Below, piece by piece: positions 25,629-34,143 of a stretch of DNA of 38,337 bases. The first letter of the stretch is position 1; each line of letters starts with the position of its first letter. This DNA comes from Candidatus Thorarchaeota archaeon (GTDB lineage Archaea > Asgardarchaeota > Thorarchaeia > Thorarchaeales > Thorarchaeaceae): the NCBI GenBank assembly GCA_018335335.1, contig JAGXKG010000016.1, forward strand, positions 1 to 38,337. The letters are read 5' to 3'. The position numbers and the translations under genes are program-made. The notes beneath the pieces were generated by a model that searched no databases, was not told the origin of the DNA, and saw nothing but the letters and a program-made list of their open reading frames with translations.

Positions 25629-27623
25629 ATGCTACCAAAGGAAATTGTCAGAAACGTAAGAGAAGCCGTTTCCGGCTTTAGCGCGAAGGATTTTGTTACT
25701 GGAATTTCACAATTTCATAGAATTCAGGCAAGCCCTGGTTTCCATGAGGCTGTTGAATATCTAACGAAGCAGATAAACCGTATTTCTGATGCCAAAATCG
25801 AGGTCTATGAATATCCCGCGAATGGCAAGGGAAGTATCGGAACCTGGGAGACACCATATGGCTGGTCAGCAGAATCAGCCACCCTAGAAATGATAGAACC
25901 TGAAAAGAAGATGCTTGCGGATTTCCAAGCAGAGCCTATCTCCTTGGTAGCACATTCCACATCGGTAGATGACATGTTCGAAGTAGTTTTTGTGGGAGAA
26001 GGGCTGGAAGACTCTGATTATGAGGGGAAAGATATCGAGGGCAAACTAGTGCTTACGACAAACAAGGCCTCACGTGTACACAGAATCGCGTGCATAGAAA
26101 GAAATGCGGCGGGAGTCCTAACCTTCGTTCCGCCTGAAGGCAAGAATGAGATAGCGAGTATGAGAAGATACGAAGCCGCATGGCCTGCTCCAGGGGAGGA
26201 AACCAAAACCAAGTTCGGCTTTGCACTGACGCAAGCTGATGGGCTGAAGATAAAGAGCATGCTCGAAGAGGGCAAAAGGGTTCAAGTGAAAGCTCATGTT
26301 GAGGCTCAGATTGAAGAGAGAAACCTCGAGATAGTTTCAGCGCTGCTAGAGGGCGAAGAGCCAAATCAGGAGGTATGGCTCATTTCACATCTTTGCCATC
26401 CCCATCCCGGAGCCAACGACAATGCTTCCGGAAGTGGCGCACTTCTTGAGGTGTTGAGAACCATCGAGCGGCTTATTGAAATCGAGGTTATCAAACAACC
26501 AAGTTATTCAATAAGATTCCTTTGGGTGCCGGAATGGCATGGAACTATCAAATTCATCAACGACAAAAAGAAGATTCTCAAGAAAGTAAGAGCGGTGATT
26601 AACGTAGACATGGTTGGCTCAAATCCATGCAAGTCAGGATCCGTCACGAATCTTTTCAGAACGCCATATTCTCTGCCAACCACCCTGAACAATGTAACAC
26701 GGTATTGGTTCGAGCAAGAGGCCGGGGTTAAAAGAGAGCCAGAACAAGGGGGCATCAAGACTCCGTTCAAGGTCAACTACAGTACCTATTCAGCCGGTAG
26801 CGACCACTTCATGTTCACTGATTCTAATGTATCTACCCCTGCAGTGATGATAAATCAGTATCCTGACAAATTCTATCACACCAGTACTGATACGGTCAAT
26901 AAAATTGACCCGGCACAGATGGCCTTTGTGAGTCGAGCCTTGGTCCTATCAGCGATTTCGTTAGCCCACCCCAAATATGTCTCTAAGGAGACTCTACTTA
27001 CGCTTTGCAGAAATGAGTGTATAGAGATTATGCAAAGGATTACAAACAGAGGTGTAAATGAGCTTGCAAGGTGTCTCGGTGATCCAGAGGATATCTATCC
27101 AAGGATTCTCAGATGGCTTGATTACGCAAAGGCATTGGGTGTAGACACATTAGAGAAAGGAACAGAAGAATGGAAGCTCATAAGCGAACAAGATGCAGTA
27201 AGAAATGCTCTGAAAGCAAGTCTTGAGATGACATACACCACCGAGATGATGGTAGCACGGAAAGCATACGAAGGAGCCTGTGTTGAAATCGGCTTGGAAG
27301 CAAAGGATGAAGAACATCTAGATATAGACCTGGAGCAATTCAATGAAGAAATACGAAGAAAAACGGAACATGCTCTCCATCCTGGGCATATTGCCAGAAA
27401 TCTTAGAGAGAAACGAGCCAAGTACTACCGTATTCGAGAAGAAGACAAGCAGTTCTACAACAAGATAGACGAGCTATTGAACCTCTCTCATGAGTGGACC
27501 AATCTAAATAAAGTATACGACAGACTCTCTTTCGAGTTTGGTGATTGGGAATCGAAGGAATTATGGTCTCTTATCAAAGATCTTGAAAAGTTGGACTTGA
27601 TTGAAATCAGGGATGCAGCATAG
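25629..27623 (+). CDS. DUF4910 / M28-like zinc aminopeptidase family protein
   Basis: A 664-residue protein with a peptidase core like that of DUF4910 aminopeptidases. The first metal site is SHLCHPHPGANDNASGSG (about residues 254-271), then FLWVPEWHGTIKFI with the Glu/His region, NVDMVGSN, AGSDHFMFTDSNV and the late motif YHTSTDTV near residue 417. An inserted domain (VEFVGEGLEDSDYEGKD-like strands, residues ~100-230) looks like a PA-type domain. The last ~230 residues are helical and end in a winged-helix-like stretch (WSLIKDLEKLDLIEI). No signal peptide is present, so it should be cytoplasmic. Its substrates are unknown. GGAAGGTC lies before ATG 25629. It follows nadE by 46 bp and precedes coaD by 12 bp. 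Confidence 0.88.
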   Translation: MLPKEIVRNVREAVSGFSAKDFVTGISQFHRIQASPGFHEAVEYLTKQINRISDAKIEVYEYPANGKGSIGTWETPYGWSAESATLEMIEPEKKMLADFQAEPISLVAHSTSVDDMFEVVFVGEGLEDSDYEGKDIEGKLVLTTNKASRVHRIACIERNAAGVLTFVPPEGKNEIASMRRYEAAWPAPGEETKTKFGFALTQADGLKIKSMLEEGKRVQVKAHVEAQIEERNLEIVSALLEGEEPNQEVWLISHLCHPHPGANDNASGSGALLEVLRTIERLIEIEVIKQPSYSIRFLWVPEWHGTIKFINDKKKILKKVRAVINVDMVGSNPCKSGSVTNLFRTPYSLPTTLNNVTRYWFEQEAGVKREPEQGGIKTPFKVNYSTYSAGSDHFMFTDSNVSTPAVMINQYPDKFYHTSTDTVNKIDPAQMAFVSRALVLSAISLAHPKYVSKETLLTLCRNECIEIMQRITNRGVNELARCLGDPEDIYPRILRWLDYAKALGVDTLEKGTEEWKLISEQDAVRNALKASLEMTYTTEMMVARKAYEGACVEIGLEAKDEEHLDIDLEQFNEEIRRKTEHALHPGHIARNLREKRAKYYRIREEDKQFYNKIDELLNLSHEWTNLNKVYDRLSFEFGDWESKELWSLIKDLEKLDLIEIRDAA

Positions 27624-27635
27624 GAAGCGAAAAGC

Positions 27636-28112
27636 ATGCCTGCATTCAAGAAAGTAGTGTACGCCGGAACCTTCGATAGGCTTCATGAGGGGCATAAAAG
27701 GCTCATCCGGAAAGCATTCGAGCTTGGAAACCAAGTTGGAATCGGACTAAGCAGTGACGAAATGGCCACAAGAACCAGACCCGGAGAGAATATTCTACCG
27801 TACGAAGATAGAAAACAAGCTCTGATGAATTTCATCAGACAGGAAGGGGATGCAGAGCGATGCCAAATATTCAAAATCAAGACAGTCATCGGAGGGGGCG
27901 ACAGAATGGAGGATTTGGAAGCACTCCTGGTAAGTGACGAAATCAAGGTAGTTGAGAATGCATTCAGAATCAATAGAATGCGAATTGAAAATGGGCTCAA
28001 GAGATTTGCGATTATCATTATTCCAAGAGTTTTGACTAAAGACAAAGAACCAGTCTCCTCCTCGCGAAAACGTCTTGGCGAAAGCTTCGAAGACAAGGAG
28101 CTCATCTACTGA
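27636..28112 (+). CDS. coaD: Phosphopantetheine adenylyltransferase (archaeal type)
   Basis: Transfers AMP to 4'-phosphopantetheine to form dephospho-CoA. The 158-residue nucleotidyltransferase starts VVYAGTFDRLHEGHKRLI, with the HxGH-type motif as HEGH, then GLSSDEMATRTRPGE and the segment that in this family precedes the lysine-rich loop. The ISSTKI-like motif of bacterial CoaD is replaced by PVSSSRKRLGE. Length and sequence style are those of the archaeal/eukaryotic branch. ATG 27636 has AGGAAGCG upstream. Third gene of the nadE operon, so NAD and CoA synthesis are linked here. Confidence 0.93.
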   Translation: MPAFKKVVYAGTFDRLHEGHKRLIRKAFELGNQVGIGLSSDEMATRTRPGENILPYEDRKQALMNFIRQEGDAERCQIFKIKTVIGGGDRMEDLEALLVSDEIKVVENAFRINRMRIENGLKRFAIIIIPRVLTKDKEPVSSSRKRLGESFEDKELIY

Positions 28113-28127
28113 AAGGAGAGGTTCAGT

Positions 28128-29072
28128 TTGGGAAAGGATGAATTGCACTCAGCATATGGTGGAGAGGGTTGGTCACAAAGGGAGAAAACACATAGGGAAG
28201 AAATTGGTGAAATATGGGCGCAATGTGGCATCGATACAGAGTGGAGAAGGCTGAGAAGTGTTCTGTTTCATAAGCCAGGAGAAGAATTGAGGGTTGATGA
28301 ACCAGAATCATTCCAGATGCTCGATCATATAGATCTGAATCAGGCTCAACAGGAATATGAGAATCTGATTGATACTTATGAGGAACAACACGTCGAGGTG
28401 CATCTAGTCGAACCAAACTCAAAACCCCCACCTAATCTAATGTTTATGGCAGACCTATTTTTCATGACTCCCGAAGGAGCAATACTTGCAAGGCCTGCAA
28501 GCACTGTTAGGGCCGGAGAGGAACGGATAGTCCAGCAGAAGCTGGCCAATATGGGAGTTCCTGTAATTGGAAGCTTCCGTTCTAGTGGAACCTTCGAAGG
28601 AGCTGATGCGGCATGGCTGAATCAGACTACTGTGCTAGTGGCTGATGGCCTTCGAACCAATGTGGACGGTGCTGAACAGTTGAAGCGAGTTCTTGAGAGA
28701 ATGGATGTTGAGGTAATTAGAGTGGGGCTTCCTGTTGGCTCTATGCATCTCATGGGTGTCTTACGATTCCTCAATAAGGAGAAGACAGTTGTTTGGCCTG
28801 GTCGCACTCCATACCGTGCAGTTCAAGCTTTGCGAAACAACGGCTATGAGGTGTTGTTTGCACCGGACCTAGAGGAAGCGAAGAAGGGTTTAGCACTCAA
28901 TTTCGTTACACTTCATTCAGACAAGATTTTGATGCCGGGGGGAAATCCTGTAACTCAGGGATTCCTAGAAGAGGAGGGTGTAGAATGTATTACAGTAAGC
29001 ATACCCGAACTCAGCAAGGCTGCTGGTGGAATCGGTTGCATGTCAGGAATTGTTCAACGGAAAATGGAATGA
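28128..29072 (+). CDS. Guanidino-modifying hydrolase, arginine deiminase / DDAH superfamily
   Basis: Enzymes of this beta/alpha propeller fold hydrolyse or transfer the guanidino group of arginine or its derivatives through a Cys-His-acid triad. Here the nucleophile is probably Cys304 (GGIGCMSGIVQR) and the histidine His207 (GSMHLMGVLRF), with FEGADAAWL as the earlier conserved acid segment. The 314-residue size fits DDAH or related amidinohydrolases better than full arginine deiminase, which is longer. Citrulline and ammonia, or methylamine, are the expected products; the actual substrate is unclear. TTG 28128 is the start: GGAGAGG lies 6 nt upstream and there is no ATG near. It is the last gene of the operon, 15 bp after coaD. 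Confidence 0.88.
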   Translation: MGKDELHSAYGGEGWSQREKTHREEIGEIWAQCGIDTEWRRLRSVLFHKPGEELRVDEPESFQMLDHIDLNQAQQEYENLIDTYEEQHVEVHLVEPNSKPPPNLMFMADLFFMTPEGAILARPASTVRAGEERIVQQKLANMGVPVIGSFRSSGTFEGADAAWLNQTTVLVADGLRTNVDGAEQLKRVLERMDVEVIRVGLPVGSMHLMGVLRFLNKEKTVVWPGRTPYRAVQALRNNGYEVLFAPDLEEAKKGLALNFVTLHSDKILMPGGNPVTQGFLEEEGVECITVSIPELSKAAGGIGCMSGIVQRKME

Positions 29073-29301
29073 AGAGCGGAGGAAAAACCGTCATCTTTGA
29101 GAAATTCCTTGAGATATCGTTGGGGGTTCAGGGAAGAACCGATTGACGATTTCCTCCATTACGATTGACTGAATCGACGAAATAAATATCGGTGTATCAC
29201 CTGCGAAATGCTGGGTTTCGATTTCACCTTTCTACTATCTTGCGGTATCTCTAGTGTTAATAGACCGCGAAAGAATCGGTTATAAATCTGATAAGTGATT
29301 C
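29073..29301 (+). promoter_or_regulatory. Intergenic promoter region with inverted and direct repeats
   Basis: GATTGAC occurs at 29141-29147 and 29163-29169, 22 bp apart, and the second copy lies inside the inverted repeat CGATT-GACTG-AATCG (29162-29176). Further on, GCGGT...ACCGC (around 29243-29268) can form a hairpin. TTATAAATC at 29280-29288 is a good TATA box 14-22 nt before GTG 29302, so the next gene is probably leaderless or nearly so. A weak stem (GGTTC/GAACC, 29125-29140) could mark the 3' end of the upstream operon. Confidence 0.45.
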
Positions 29302-30441
29302 GTGGTGAGAAAAATCGATCGAAGTCTTGTAGTTCTGTGCAGCATCACCCTCGGTCTTGGCGTTGTCATTCCATGGATGTCTCTCAATATGTTATATTAT
29401 CATTCTGGGAGAAACCAAGTCGAGGAAAACACATTGGCCAATACACCTTTCGCCGATGTTGCCTCAAACGAATCCAAGGTTATTATTGAGGGCGAACTCG
29501 CCAGAGTGCTTGGAAGTCATTCATTATATCGAACGGAACATGGCCTTGGACTACCAGAGGAAGCCATAACTCAAGACTCTGCCTTCAACAAATCCGTGGA
29601 ATTTCTTAAAGAGACAAGACCAGGAATTCTTAATTGGTCGCTACAATCTACCGCTGAAGAAACCAGTTCATTTCGATTCACTTTCGTTCAGAGAGATTTC
29701 AGGGCATTCGTAGTCGTCAATAGATTCACCGGCAGAATCACAGACTATGAATGTAGATATCTGCAGATATTTGATCCGGTCAGGTTGTCGAAGGAGGAAG
29801 GTGAACAAATCGTATTGGATTTCCTGCAAAAGCAGCGCTATTACCTTCCACCAAATGCGAGTTACACGGGAGATATAGGGTACGACTGTGGGAGATACAA
29901 GCGCTTCATATTCCAGCAATACTTAGGCTCGATGAGAATAGAAAGCAGCAGAATCGTTATTGCAGTTTCTTCATTCTCGAAAAGAGTCTCTGATTTCGAA
30001 TACCACTGGTTTGAAACTAAGGAGGTTTCAATGTCTGGGATTCGTGACAAGAACTCAGTCATGGCTTCTACTGCCCTTTACTTCATTGGAGAGCCAAATA
30101 CTCTCCCAGAAGGGCAACTTGATTCAATCCATTTCACAAGTGCAGAACTCGCATTAGCAGAAGTAGAACGAAAAGACAACAGAACGATCTATAGACTTAC
30201 ATGGTTTCTTGGACTGTCTGTAGACTCAGATAACAGCAACGAAGAGATAGTCGCATCCGTTGATGCCCTTTCATCTGATCTCTATGCTCTCAGAAGTAGT
30301 CGCAGGGGGGGTATTACCATCAATAAACAGCTCACGCCGCTTTCAACAACATTCTTTGTTGGTTCGGCATGGTTGGTAGGTCTCTTATCTGCTTCCCTCA
30401 TCCTTGTACTTCTGTTATCTAGTGAACCAAGAAGGTCCTGA
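29302..30441 (+). CDS. Extracytoplasmic protein anchored at both ends, unknown function
   Basis: A 379-residue protein starting at GTG 29302. Residues ~9-28 are a signal anchor and residues ~350-372 a second membrane helix followed by SEPRRS, so the ~320 residues in between lie outside the cell. That part contains two related-looking alpha/beta segments (FVQRDFRAFVVVNRFTGRITD then LSKEEGEQIVLDFLQ, and later ESSRIVIAVSSFSKRVSDFE then a helix with SVMASTALYFIG). The strand-turn-strand VVNRFTGRITDYE followed by an EE..Q..LDF helix resembles PepSY-type domains; this is weak. I do not recognise the family. A TATA box at 29280 and the intergenic gaps suggest a single-gene unit. Confidence 0.75.
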   Translation: MVRKIDRSLVVLCSITLGLGVVIPWMSLNMLYYHSGRNQVEENTLANTPFADVASNESKVIIEGELARVLGSHSLYRTEHGLGLPEEAITQDSAFNKSVEFLKETRPGILNWSLQSTAEETSSFRFTFVQRDFRAFVVVNRFTGRITDYECRYLQIFDPVRLSKEEGEQIVLDFLQKQRYYLPPNASYTGDIGYDCGRYKRFIFQQYLGSMRIESSRIVIAVSSFSKRVSDFEYHWFETKEVSMSGIRDKNSVMASTALYFIGEPNTLPEGQLDSIHFTSAELALAEVERKDNRTIYRLTWFLGLSVDSDNSNEEIVASVDALSSDLYALRSSRRGGITINKQLTPLSTTFFVGSAWLVGLLSASLILVLLLSSEPRRS

Positions 30442-30603
30442 GGGACTAACCTAGCATGAACTGGCCAAATTAGTTCCGAAAAAGGCAATATAAACTCCTA
30501 ACCAATCGCAGCATGAGCTGATTGCCCAATACTTGTTTTCTACAGACAAGATCTTACAATATATCCACATAGAAGTTAGCGGGACAAGATAAACCCCGCA
30601 CGA

Positions 30604-30615
30604 CATGATATCATG
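30604..30615. repeat. Perfect 12-bp palindrome CATGATATCATG
   Basis: The sequence equals its own reverse complement and lies 16 nt before the Shine-Dalgarno of the micro-ORF. It could be a dimeric repressor site or part of an RNA fold. Confidence 0.5.
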
Positions 30616-30645
30616 AAAGTATCTCCTAAATGGAGGTGAGTATTC

Positions 30646-30681
30646 ATGGTTCCAGAATGGCCAATCCATCCACCATGGTAA
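30646..30681 (+). CDS. Putative 11-residue micro-ORF with perfect Shine-Dalgarno
   Basis: ATG to TAA encodes MVPEWPIHPPW. GGAGGTGA (30632-30639), an uninterrupted match to the anti-Shine-Dalgarno, lies 6 nt before the ATG, the best ribosome binding site in the window. The peptide is rich in Pro and Trp with no similarity I can name. No plus-strand gene follows within 2 kb, so it is not a simple leader peptide of a downstream gene. It may be a real microprotein, a signalling peptide, or a chance ORF behind a strong site. Confidence 0.4.
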   Translation: MVPEWPIHPPW

Positions 30682-30850
30682 GCGAATAATCACACGAACG
30701 AATCACGGGGTCATTGATTTGGGCCCATCTCTTTCTTAGAACATCATCTGTATCACTACTAGGGGTAAACAGAACCAAGCTGGGCGGTAACGTACTTTTA
30801 ACCAGATCTATCTCTAAATTCCTAGACAGAACCCCGAAGTGAGTTTTTTG

Positions 30851-31531
30851 CTACATATAATCCATGTCAGATGATTCGGGCAGATGAGCTTGGCTATTTC
30901 CGAACCATGGATTAGTCAAAGCCAGTGTTGCAACAAGGATTGCAACAACATTCAACACATCTGAAATGAAGCCAGCCCCAATATCCAACAACGGAATTCT
31001 GAAAAGCTGGCTAACCAGAGATAGTAGTAATGACAAAAGAAGCAGATCACTTCGAACCTCTTTCAGCTTCCCAGTTCTCCAGGTAATGAAAAAGGTAGCA
31101 ATAAGGCCGAGCATCAAGACAAGCAGAATCGGCATGTGCAGTAGCATAATCATGTTCTGTGATGGAGCAAACAGACTTATCGTAATCCAATACGCTACGA
31201 GAACAGCCATGATTTTGAGATGGTGGTCTTTAAATTTTGATAGCCAAATATTCAGTAAAGCACCAAGCAAAGGAAAAGTGGTAATACAAATCACGAGGGA
31301 ACGGATTCGAAATACCGTCATTGTGGAAGGTAGGAAACCACCAAGGGTAAGCCCTTGAATTAGGCTGTTCAAAGCTTGACCGATAAACGTAAAACCAAAC
31401 ATGAGGGGTAGGTCAGTATACAGTCTGCCAGGCTGGTCATGCCATACCTTGAATAGATAGGTAGAAAGAAGAAAAGAAACTACGGCTGCGATAATACTAG
31501 AAAGTGAGATTAAATCGAAAGGGATTTGCAT
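30851..31531 (-). CDS. Polytopic membrane protein, about seven helices, unknown function
   Basis: Starting from ATG 31531 the protein has 226 residues with roughly seven hydrophobic helices and short loops; the longer frame begins at TTG 31564. GGTGGTG lies about 9 nt before the ATG, which decides the start. Charged loop segments include FKVWHDQPGRLYTD after the first helix and WRTGKLKEVRSD before the last two helices. No catalytic motif is visible and the family is not recognised. TTATAAG (about 31581-31587) is a TATA box for it. Confidence 0.75.
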   Translation of the reverse strand: MQIPFDLISLSSIIAAVVSFLLSTYLFKVWHDQPGRLYTDLPLMFGFTFIGQALNSLIQGLTLGGFLPSTMTVFRIRSLVICITTFPLLGALLNIWLSKFKDHHLKIMAVLVAYWITISLFAPSQNMIMLLHMPILLVLMLGLIATFFITWRTGKLKEVRSDLLLLSLLLSLVSQLFRIPLLDIGAGFISDVLNVVAILVATLALTNPWFGNSQAHLPESSDMDYM

Positions 31532-31578
31532 TCGGTAGGACACCACCAAGCTATCTTCAATCAAGATATCTGGACTGT

Positions 31579-31588
31579 AACTTATAAG
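31579..31588 (-). promoter_or_regulatory. TATA box of the polytopic membrane protein gene
   Basis: AACTTATAAG on the plus strand (CTTATAAGTT on minus) lies about 50 nt before ATG 31531 on the minus strand. A transcription start near 31558 would leave a short leader that includes the GGTGGTG ribosome binding site. Confidence 0.45.
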
Positions 31589-31703
31589 CTCGTAAGGGTA
31601 CCAAGAAACAGAATTTCAGAGATATCGAATTCCCGATTCACTGGTTCCATTGTTTGCGTTTTCACTTGTGTTCGATCTGGCTAGAGAAATGACAGTCAAA
31701 TTC

Positions 31704-32606
31704 CTAAGCCAAATAATCCAGTAGTTTCCTCTTTACCATTTCAATATCAAAGGTCTTGACCATAAGAAAAAGAAGAGCAAAGATTATGCCAAACAGCAGG
31801 AAAGTAACTATCATTAGATTCGGATCTGCAAAGGAAAAATCCGGACCTTGAGCAGTAGGTTCAGGTCCCAGTTTGAATCCCTCATTGACAAAATTAAGCA
31901 TTGTATGTGCAGAAATGGTACCCAACAAGGTTTTCTCTTTGGAAAAGCTGTGATAATAGAGTCCGAAGAAAGCACCAATAACCGCGGAAAAGGCAACCAT
32001 CTTGGCAATCTCAGTAATCAAAGTGGTACCTTCAAGGCCATTCGCAAATGGCCAACAAGCATGCCATATACCAAAAATCAGTGAGGAAAGCAGAATTGCT
32101 CTACCTGGAGATAGGAATCTCATCAGTGAATTCTGTAGCAATCCTCTAAAGAGAACCTCCTCAAAAATGGCATTTATTGCAAAAAATCCGAACATATACA
32201 GGAGCAAGAGTGGCCCAACAATAGTGATGTTAAGTGGGTATGCGGGATTAAAGAAAATGGCGTATAGAACAACACTTAGCATATCTATTCCCATAACGAT
32301 AACGAGACCGATTAAAACGCCAATAGGTAGTTGAATCCGCCAGTCTCGAGTTGAGAGGCCAAGTACGGAATCGAATTCGGATTTCCGGAACACCCAGAAG
32401 TAACCTAGAATAATGAGTAGTGGTCCAAGCTTTGAGGGCATCACATTGAATTCACTGCCGCCAAGACCAAACACGAAAATATCCATCAATCTCCAGACTG
32501 TACCGATACTCAGCATCAACATAGCAACATGGGGAAGAGCAAGTTCAGAATGGGTAGTCGGTGTTCCTTCACTGACGTGAGGATTCTTAATGAGTTTCGA
32601 CTTCAT
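31704..32606 (-). CDS. CPBP family intramembrane metalloprotease (CAAX protease-like)
   Basis: Members of this family (ABI/Rce1-like) cleave substrates within the membrane using two Glu and two His residues. The 300-residue polytopic protein has all motifs: EEVLFRGLL (EExxxR, about residues 147-152), FGIWHACW (FxxxH) and HTMLNFVNE (HxxxN). It has about eight hydrophobic helices. The substrate is unknown; in archaea the role may be in processing prenylated or secreted peptides, but nothing in the context shows this. ATG 32606 is preceded by AGGTTG about 9 nt upstream, and the TATA-like CTTATATTGC (plus 32651-32660) is about 45-55 nt before it. The gene is separate from its neighbours. Confidence 0.9.
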   Translation of the reverse strand: MKSKLIKNPHVSEGTPTTHSELALPHVAMLMLSIGTVWRLMDIFVFGLGGSEFNVMPSKLGPLLIILGYFWVFRKSEFDSVLGLSTRDWRIQLPIGVLIGLVIVMGIDMLSVVLYAIFFNPAYPLNITIVGPLLLLYMFGFFAINAIFEEVLFRGLLQNSLMRFLSPGRAILLSSLIFGIWHACWPFANGLEGTTLITEIAKMVAFSAVIGAFFGLYYHSFSKEKTLLGTISAHTMLNFVNEGFKLGPEPTAQGPDFSFADPNLMIVTFLLFGIIFALLFLMVKTFDIEMVKRKLLDYLA

Positions 32607-32727
32607 AATTTCAGCAACCTAATTTCTATACAGTCTAACGTTGTTGAGATGCAATATAAGCCGCTACAAATCAAAAATCGTTCTTTTTTCCAACATTATT
32701 ACTATGAATAAGTTTTGCCGCATGTAT

Positions 32728-33912
32728 TCATTCGAAAATATCCGAAAAAGGTCTCTCAACCCTCTTGCCCGTGGAGACGAGTCTCTGCAGTTTCAGAGCG
32801 ACTTTACGATTGCCTAAAGCAATTCCTCCAACAACAGTATGATCCTTCAATACTGCTTTGAAATAGGTACCTTCCTTTTCATCAACCTGGACCACCGATT
32901 CAAATTTGGGTGACACAGGGTTGAATTCCCCAATAGATGTAAGATCAATTCCCGCGACTTTCAAGGTGTTTCTTGGAGTTGTGCTGTTGTAATGCGTACT
33001 TCCCAAATCCACCATGTTCCGTGCTGCTACTTTTCCTGTGTCCAAAGCTACAGGAATGATACCCCACGAGATTCCTTGCCATTCCGTGCAATCACCAGCT
33101 GCAAAACAACCTTTTTCTGATGTTTGCATATGTGCGTCGACGACAATACCTCGATTACACCTAAGACCTGCTGTTTTTGCTAATGCAATGTTGGGTCGCA
33201 CCCCAGTTGCAATTATCACCATATCGCCTTCTACTCGATCCCCTGTTGTAGATTCAAGAGCTTCAACTTCCTTATCTCCGAGAATCTTCTTACATTCAAA
33301 ATTCATCAAAATGTTGAGACCGAGCTGATTCAATCTCTTGAGTAGGACAGAGCTTGCGGCTGAATCTAGTTGCTTTGGAAGCAGAGTATCGATATGTGAA
33401 ATAGTAAGAGTATTGCCGCCATATTTTTCCAGAGCAGCAGCAATTTCAATGCCGAGAATCCCTCCACCGATGATTATCTGCCGATTGGTCGTTTCTATTC
33501 CTTTGCGGATCGTAGCTGCGTCCCTCAAAGTGCGAAGCGTATGAACATTTTCTTTGTCGGCACCATGAATCGGTGGAATCCATGGATGGCTTCCAACAGC
33601 AACAAGGATTCGATCATATCCATCATATCTTTTGGCGGTAGTCTTTAGGCTCATGGAGTCAACGTCAAGTTTTTTTACAGGTTCTTCCAAATAGAGATGA
33701 GCATTGTATTGCTCATGCCATTCAGGCGAGTACTGAATCAAATCCTGTATCGATACAGCTCCTGCGAGAAAGTCGATGATTCTTGGCCGAGGGTAGTAGG
33801 AGTAAGGCTCATCACTGAAAACATCCATAGCTATAGTTGCGTCCATTCTCCCCAGTTCACGGACCGCTGTTATCGCTGCAGTTCCATTCCCCACAATTGC
33901 CAATTTCTTCAT
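32728..33912 (-). CDS. FAD-dependent NAD(P)H oxidoreductase (pyridine nucleotide-disulfide family)
   Basis: A 394-residue flavoprotein of the group that contains rubredoxin reductases, NADH oxidases and the NirB N-terminal part. The FAD loop is VGNGTAAITAV (GxGxxA), the NAD(P) loop is IGGGILGIE, followed by ATGVRPN and the second FAD motif CFAAGDC. The C-terminal ~90 residues form the small alpha/beta domain seen in rubredoxin reductase-like members (FKAVLKDHTVVGGIALGN). No redox-active CxxxxC disulfide is present, so it is not a lipoamide or thioredoxin reductase. The electron acceptor is unknown. GGAG lies before ATG 33912. Stand-alone gene. Confidence 0.9.
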   Translation of the reverse strand: MKKLAIVGNGTAAITAVRELGRMDATIAMDVFSDEPYSYYPRPRIIDFLAGAVSIQDLIQYSPEWHEQYNAHLYLEEPVKKLDVDSMSLKTTAKRYDGYDRILVAVGSHPWIPPIHGADKENVHTLRTLRDAATIRKGIETTNRQIIIGGGILGIEIAAALEKYGGNTLTISHIDTLLPKQLDSAASSVLLKRLNQLGLNILMNFECKKILGDKEVEALESTTGDRVEGDMVIIATGVRPNIALAKTAGLRCNRGIVVDAHMQTSEKGCFAAGDCTEWQGISWGIIPVALDTGKVAARNMVDLGSTHYNSTTPRNTLKVAGIDLTSIGEFNPVSPKFESVVQVDEKEGTYFKAVLKDHTVVGGIALGNRKVALKLQRLVSTGKRVERPFSDIFE

Positions 33913-34143
33913 CTATGGAATTCTCCATCTTGAAACTTGAGCATGTGGAAACCGCCGTCTTCCCCTTATTGAGTGTGACGGCTAATCACTTCAAATTGCA
34001 ATCACGAATCGCAAGAAAATCCCTGATGCAATACAGGTCCCGCTAAGATAGACCGATGACAAAATCCATATTTTACATACCGCGACAAATGAAACACGGG
34101 ATAACAATTGTCAGAAAATGAGTTAAGCATTACCAGAGGCACG

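Larger units (their letters stand above)
30442..30850 (+). other. 409-bp intergenic stretch with structured leader and micro-ORF
   Basis: No long gene on either strand. CAATATAAAC (30486-30495) and CAATATATC (30558-30566) are TATA-like. A 5-bp GC stem (GCGGG 30579-30583 with CCCGC 30595-30599), a perfect 12-bp palindrome (30604-30615) and a full Shine-Dalgarno (30632-30639) precede an 11-codon ORF at 30646. After the ORF there is GGGCCC and a six-T run at 30843-30848. The arrangement suggests a short transcript of its own. Confidence 0.5.

Noticed and set aside
28128-29072. Classical arginine deiminase (arcA)
   Set aside because: At 314 residues it is too short and lacks the extra helical domain of arginine deiminase; only the superfamily can be supported.
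30451-30693. 80-codon minus-strand frame across the intergenic region
   Set aside because: No ribosome binding site or TATA box before its ATG, unusual composition, and it is antisense to the micro-ORF with its perfect Shine-Dalgarno.
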